From positions 1 through 9,571 of the forward strand of contig JAODNG010000534.1 of assembly GCA_025465385.1 (NCBI GenBank): a stretch of 9,571 nucleotides of DNA. Direction: 5' to 3'. This DNA comes from Pseudonocardiales bacterium (GTDB lineage Bacteria > Actinomycetota > Actinomycetes > Mycobacteriales > Pseudonocardiaceae). Under the pieces are notes generated by a model, which saw only the letters and a program-made list of their open reading frames with translations, was not told the DNA's origin and ran no database searches. Below are positions 6,261-9,571 of this stretch, in pieces (within the stretch, counting starts at the first letter, position 1; each line of letters begins with the position of its first letter). A program made the position numbers and the translations under genes.

Positions 6261-7535
6261 GCGTTGCCGGGTATCCGGGTGGACGAGGATGGCGCCGGCC
6301 CCGCGCGAGGTGAAGTAGCTCCAGCCCCAGTCAACCAGGACCTTGAGCCGATTACGAAAACCGATCAGATAGACGATGTGCACGCCCAACCACAGCAGCC
6401 ACGCGAAGAGCCCGTCGAACTGCAGCGGATACCGGCTGGTGCCTCCGGCGGCTGGCCGCAGTGGCAGCTCGGCCACCGCGTCACCTCGGCCGAGCACGGC
6501 CATGATCCCCTTGTCGCGGTAGCGGAAGGGCCTTAGCGGGCTGCCGGCGATGAGTCGGGATACCTGTTCGCCGGCGTGCCGGCCGGTCTGGATCGCCGCC
6601 GACGCCAGCATTGGCGGTGCTGCGCCGTGCGCAGCTGTCGGGACGGCTATGTCGCCGGCGGCGAACACGTTCGGGTGGCCGGGAACCTGCAGCTGCGGGT
6701 CGACCAGGATCCGCCCGCGCCGGTCGACGTCCAGACCGAACGCGGCGCCGAGCGGGTTCGCCTGCACCCCGGCGGCCCAGATAACCGTGTCGGTTCCGAT
6801 GCGGTGCCCGTCGGCCAGCGTCACACCGCCGGCGTCGGCGCTCTCGACGGTCTCACCCAGACGAACCTCGACGCCGCGGCGTCGCAAATCCTCCAGAGCC
6901 CGCTTCGACGAGCGCGGGCCGAACGTGGCGAGCAGCCGCGGTAAGGCCTCGACGAGGATCACCCGCAGGGCGGTAGCTGGGCCGACCAGCTCCTGACCCA
7001 TCGAGGCAAGCGCCCCGGCGGTCTCCACTCCGGTCGGGCCACCGCCGACAACCACCGCCGTAATGAGCTCGGCGGCGTGGTCGGGGGTCGCCGCGGCCTC
7101 TTCGAGGCGGTTGAGCAGATGCAGGCGTAGCCGCACCGCGTCATCCAGCGTGTAGAGCGGCCAACTGTGCTCGGCCATGCCAGCGATGCCGAAATAGTTC
7201 GTCTCGGCACCAGCAGCCAGGATCAGGTAGTCGAACCCCACCGTGGAGCCGTCGTGCAGCTGCAGCGTGCGGTCCGCCCAGTGCACCGAGACCACGGCGC
7301 CCATCCGGACGGTCACACCCGGCTGCCGGCGAAAGATCGTCCGCAGAGCCGCGCCGACCTCTTCGGCCGCCAGGTAGCCGGTGCTCACCTGGTAGAGCAG
7401 CGGCTGGAAGGTGTGGTAGTTGTTCTTGTCCAGCAAGATGACGGCAGCATCGGCGCCCTGCAGCGCGTGTGTCGCGTTGATGCCAGCGAAGCCAGCACCC
7501 AGCACCACCACCCGCGGCTGCGCAAGTCCCCCCAT
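6252..7535 (-). CDS. ndh: Type II NADH dehydrogenase (NDH-2)
   Basis: This 427-aa flavoprotein would pass electrons from NADH to menaquinone on the inner membrane face without pumping protons. The FAD-binding VVLGAGFAG lies at 10-18, the NADH-binding VVGGGPTGVE at 162-171, the second FAD motif FAAGDIA at 291-297, and a hydrophobic stretch at about 375-393 followed by FRNRLKVLVDWGWSYF gives the amphipathic membrane anchor. The quinone-site motif usually written AQxAxQ reads ASAAIQ (311-316), keeping the second glutamine only. Start choice: the ATG at 7533-7535 is nearest the FAD motif but lacks a ribosome binding site. A TTG at 7581-7583 (443 aa) has GAGGAG five nt upstream, but would make the inverted repeat at 7544-7571 coding and place the start inside a possible -10 box. 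The ATG is preferred with reserve. A coenzyme-reductase of related type cannot be excluded. Confidence 0.88.
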   Translation of the reverse strand: MGGLAQPRVVVLGAGFAGINATHALQGADAAVILLDKNNYHTFQPLLYQVSTGYLAAEEVGAALRTIFRRQPGVTVRMGAVVSVHWADRTLQLHDGSTVGFDYLILAAGAETNYFGIAGMAEHSWPLYTLDDAVRLRLHLLNRLEEAAATPDHAAELITAVVVGGGPTGVETAGALASMGQELVGPATALRVILVEALPRLLATFGPRSSKRALEDLRRRGVEVRLGETVESADAGGVTLADGHRIGTDTVIWAAGVQANPLGAAFGLDVDRRGRILVDPQLQVPGHPNVFAAGDIAVPTAAHGAAPPMLASAAIQTGRHAGEQVSRLIAGSPLRPFRYRDKGIMAVLGRGDAVAELPLRPAAGGTSRYPLQFDGLFAWLLWLGVHIVYLIGFRNRLKVLVDWGWSYFTSRGAGAILVHPDTRQRTS

Positions 7536-7543
7536 GGCCGCAG

Positions 7544-7580
7544 GAGTACCCGGCCAGGTCGCCGGGTACTCGCCGGGTAT
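7544..7580. repeat. 11-bp inverted repeat plus extra half-site between ndh and the 76-aa gene
   Basis: GAGTACCCGGC (7544-7554) and GCCGGGTACTC (7561-7571) form a perfect 11-bp inverted repeat with a 6-nt spacer. A further half-site follows: TCGCCGGGTA occurs at 7559-7568 and again at 7570-7579, 11 bp apart. With the ATG start for ndh this lies in the gap between divergent genes, overlapping the promoter region on the plus side and the leader on the minus side. It could be an operator for a dimeric regulator of both genes, or a stable hairpin in the ndh leader. Confidence 0.5.
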
Positions 7581-7607
7581 CAAATCAGCTCCTCAGAGGA
7601 TGGTCAC
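7579..7607 (-). promoter_or_regulatory. Candidate promoter of ndh
   Basis: On the minus strand GTGACC (7602-7607) is followed after 17 nt by TTTGAT (7579-7584), each four of six to consensus. Transcription would begin near 7572, at the edge of the inverted repeat, with about 37 nt of leader to the ATG at 7535. The -35 box would overlap the ribosome binding region of the divergent 76-aa gene. Weak evidence. Confidence 0.3.
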
Positions 7608-7610
7608 GCC

Positions 7611-7841
7611 ATGTCGATCAACGAGACCGGGCGGGTCACCGGCACCCTGGACAAGGACTACAACCTCATCTGGTTCACCGAGAAATGTATGAACAACGCA
7701 CTGCGCCTGGGGACTTACATTGAAGACGCTACCCGCGCCGGCGACTCAGAACTGGCCCAGTTCTTCCGCCGTGCGCAGGGAGAAAGCCTCAAGGGCGCCG
7801 AGCAGGGCAAGCAGCTGCTGGCGCGGAGACTGGCGACCTGA
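7611..7841 (+). CDS. Conserved 76-aa helical protein, function unknown
   Basis: This small soluble protein resembles short actinobacterial hypothetical proteins with the pattern DKDYNLIWFTEKC...NALRL..YIEDA...GDSELAQFFRRAQ.ES.KGAEQGKQLL. Two long amphipathic helices are evident, about residues 15-40 and 45-72, separated by a turn at AGD (43-45), so it may dimerise into a four-helix bundle somewhat like ferritin-like folds; no metal-binding EXXH set is complete. The ATG at 7611 is preceded by AGAGGA (7595-7600). The frame is open far upstream to 7167, but that part is the opposite strand of ndh. The transporter gene starts 17 nt after the stop, so the two may share a transcript. The gene diverges from ndh, and the CCTCAGAGG palindrome (7591-7599) puts ribosome-binding-like GAGG on both strands. 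Real as a gene with good likelihood; role not recognised. Confidence 0.8.
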   Translation: MSINETGRVTGTLDKDYNLIWFTEKCMNNALRLGTYIEDATRAGDSELAQFFRRAQGESLKGAEQGKQLLARRLAT

Positions 7842-7858
7842 GCGCTACTGTCCGCAGC

Positions 7859-9226
7859 ATGTTTGCCCAACCAGCGCAGGCTGGTGGCGGGGTCGCCACG
7901 TCCGACCGGAAGATGCTGCGACGTGCGATCGCCGCTTCGGCTATCGGCAACGCCACGGAGTGGTTCGACTACGGCGTTTACTCCTACACCGCCGTCTACA
8001 TCGGCCGAACGTTCTTTCCGAGCGTCAACCCGGCCGTCTCGACCCTGAGCAGCCTCCTGGTATTCGCGGTGTCGTTCCTCATCCGACCGCTCGGCGGTCT
8101 GGTCTGGGGACCACTCGGAGACCGTCTCGGCCGGCAGAAGATCCTCGCGAGCACGATCGTGTTGATGGCTGGAGCGACGTTTTGTGTCGGCGTGCTGCCC
8201 GGCTACGCGACCATCGGGATCCTGGCGCCGATCGGGCTTGTCGTCCTGCGCGTGATTCAAGGCTTCTCCACCGGCGGCGAGTACGGCGGCGCGGCCACCT
8301 TCATGGCCGAGTACGCCCCGGACCGCAAGCGTGGTCTGTGCGGCAGCTTCCTCGAGTTCGGCACGCTCGCCGGCTTCACCTTCGGAGCGCTACTCGCACT
8401 CGTGACCGACGTGCTGGCGGGACCCGCCGCGATGGCCGATTGGGGGTGGCGGTTGCCGTTCCTGATCGCGGCCCCACTGGGACTGGTCGGGTTGTACCTG
8501 CGTAGCAAGCTTGCGGACACCCCGGTGTTCCGTGAGCTGCAAAAGGCCGGCGAGGTCGAGCAGAAGACCAAGGCGCAGTTCCGCGAACTCGCACGGTACT
8601 GGCGCCCGCTGCTGATGCTGATGGGTCTGGTCGTGGCGCTGAATGTCGCGAACTACACCCTGCTCAGCTATATGCCTACCTATCTCCAAGCAGAGATTGG
8701 CCTCACCTCGAACGACGCGCTGATCCTGATCATCATCGGCCAACTCGCCATGATGGCATTGCTGCCCTTCGCTGGAGCACTCTCCGACCGCGTCGGCCGC
8801 AAAACGCTGTGGTGGGTATCCCTGTTAGGCCTGTTCGTGCTAGCGATCCCGATGTACCGGCTGATGGCGCAGGGCTTCCGTTACGCCATTATCGCGTTCG
8901 CCGTCCTGGGACTGCTCTACGTGCCGCAGCTGAGCACCATCTCAGCGATGTTCCCAGCGATGTTCCCCTCCCACGTCCGATACGCCGGATTCGCCATCGC
9001 ATACAACCTTTCGACGTCTCTGTTCGGTGGCACCGCGCCGGCAGTTAACCAGTTCCTGATCAACCTGACCGGTGACAAGATCGTGCCGGCGTATTACATG
9101 ATGGCCGCCTGCGTTGTGGGGGCGGTCGCCCTTCGCGCCGTTCCCGAGACGCGCGGTTGCTCCCTCCGGGGCCGCACAATGCCTACCGCCGACACGTCCG
9201 TGGCGCCGCTGCCCGGCGCCGCCTGA
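7859..9226 (+). CDS. MFS transporter of the metabolite:H+ symporter (MHS/ProP-like) family
   Basis: This 455-aa inner-membrane protein has about 12 membrane helices and the marks of the MHS branch of the major facilitator superfamily: IGNATEWFDYGVYSY at 29-43, RPLGG..WGPLGDRLGRQKIL at 76-96, RVIQGFSTGGEYGGA at 131-145, AEYAPDRKRG at 150-159, a second-half SDRVGRK at 309-315 and PETRGCSLRG at 429-438. Proton-coupled uptake of a small solute is expected. Members carry proline, betaine, ectoine, citrate, alpha-ketoglutarate or shikimate, and the substrate cannot be read from sequence. Convergence on ectD 35 nt away favours an osmoprotectant. The tail lacks the long coiled coil of E. coli ProP, so osmosensing by that means is not expected. 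The ATG at 7859 has no clear ribosome binding site; M19 at 7913 is an alternative. Codon 323 is TTA. Confidence 0.92.
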   Translation: MFAQPAQAGGGVATSDRKMLRRAIAASAIGNATEWFDYGVYSYTAVYIGRTFFPSVNPAVSTLSSLLVFAVSFLIRPLGGLVWGPLGDRLGRQKILASTIVLMAGATFCVGVLPGYATIGILAPIGLVVLRVIQGFSTGGEYGGAATFMAEYAPDRKRGLCGSFLEFGTLAGFTFGALLALVTDVLAGPAAMADWGWRLPFLIAAPLGLVGLYLRSKLADTPVFRELQKAGEVEQKTKAQFRELARYWRPLLMLMGLVVALNVANYTLLSYMPTYLQAEIGLTSNDALILIIIGQLAMMALLPFAGALSDRVGRKTLWWVSLLGLFVLAIPMYRLMAQGFRYAIIAFAVLGLLYVPQLSTISAMFPAMFPSHVRYAGFAIAYNLSTSLFGGTAPAVNQFLINLTGDKIVPAYYMMAACVVGAVALRAVPETRGCSLRGRTMPTADTSVAPLPGAA

Positions 9227-9261
9227 CACCTGCAGCGATTCGTCTGCTGGACCGTCTTGGA

Positions 9262-9571
9262 TCAGCCGATCGCGGTGAAGTCCCGGTTGGCGATGAACGG
9301 CGGGCGCGGCGCCGGCGCCGCATACGGGGTGGTCAGGACGTTCTCGACGCTGTTGAAGACGATGAAGATGTTGGACCGTGGGAACGGAGTGATGTTGTTA
9401 CCCGATCCGTGCATCACGTTGCAGTCGAATATCAGCGCCGACCCGGCCGGACCGGTGAACTGCTCGATCCCGTACTCGTGCGCCATCGCCCGCAGCGTAT
9501 CGTGATCGGGTGTCCCGATGTCCTGTTGCCGCAGGGACTCCCGGTAATTGTCCTCAGGGGTCTGGCCGACG
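9262..9571 (-). CDS. ectD: Ectoine hydroxylase EctD, C-terminal part (runs off the window)
   Basis: The last 102 residues of a 2-oxoglutarate/Fe(II) dioxygenase that converts ectoine to 5-hydroxyectoine (EC 1.14.11.55). The frame is open to the right edge at 9571, so the start and the first two iron ligands lie outside. Visible are GQTPEDNYRESLRQQDIGTPD, typical of EctD, then FDCNVMHGSGNNITPFPRSN. This holds the third iron-binding histidine (MHG), the serine two residues on, and the arginine eleven residues on that binds 2-oxoglutarate, at the spacing of characterised EctD. FNSVENVL and RPPFIANR end the family pattern. ectD usually follows ectABC, so an ectoine operon probably lies to the right on the same strand. 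The transporter gene converges on it. Induction by salt or heat is usual for this pathway; its promoter is not in view. Confidence 0.93.
   Translation of the reverse strand, partial: VGQTPEDNYRESLRQQDIGTPDHDTLRAMAHEYGIEQFTGPAGSALIFDCNVMHGSGNNITPFPRSNIFIVFNSVENVLTTPYAAPAPRPPFIANRDFTAIG

Noticed and set aside
7167..7610. Upstream extension of the 76-aa gene within an open frame
   Set aside because: This part is the opposite strand of ndh and has no homology-like features; the ATG at 7611 has a ribosome binding site and begins the conserved-looking sequence.
9227..9261. Possible terminator between the transporter and ectD
   Set aside because: Only a 4-bp stem (CAGC with GCTG) can be drawn and there is no T tract on either strand.

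Overview
The window is high-GC DNA from an actinobacterium (Actinomycetota). The evidence is the actinobacterial-type MenC, a regulator of the XRE/DUF5753 class with a DUF6879 partner (almost confined to this phylum), frequent GTG starts, and ectoine hydroxylase. Pseudonocardiales or a related order is likely, but the genus cannot be fixed from the sequence alone.

Layout. 1-182: no convincing gene, perhaps the first codons of a leftward gene. 183-1735 (minus): a three-gene cassette of a 73-aa protein, a DUF6879 protein and an XRE-DUF5753 regulator, with two identical 20-nt gene overlaps, a good promoter and candidate operators. 1909-2937 (plus): menC, o-succinylbenzoate synthase of menaquinone synthesis. 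2938-4536 (minus): a LigD-type protein with phosphoesterase and polymerase domains but no ligase domain; its stop codon abuts that of menC. 4662-6243 (plus): a two-gene unit of a small membrane protein and AMP nucleosidase (amn). 6252-7535 (minus): a type II NADH dehydrogenase. 7611-9226 (plus): a 76-aa helical protein of unknown function, then an MHS/ProP-type transporter. 9262-9571 (minus): the C-terminal part of ectoine hydroxylase EctD, running off the window.

How the genes work together. menC and the NADH dehydrogenase both concern the menaquinone respiratory chain but are separate units. The ProP-like transporter converging on ectD suggests compatible-solute uptake beside compatible-solute synthesis. 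The LigD-like protein would act in end repair with Ku and a ligase encoded elsewhere. The cassette at 183-1735 resembles the many WhiJ-like regulator loci of actinobacteria and looks like an accessory insertion: its base composition is lower in GC and its regulator carries two TTA codons.

Most worth following up are the 73-aa/DUF6879/XRE cassette and its operator region, the ligase-less PE-POL protein with an altered polymerase motif, the 11-bp inverted repeat between the NADH dehydrogenase and the 76-aa gene, and the 76-aa protein itself. No CRISPR array, insertion sequence, tRNA or rRNA was seen.
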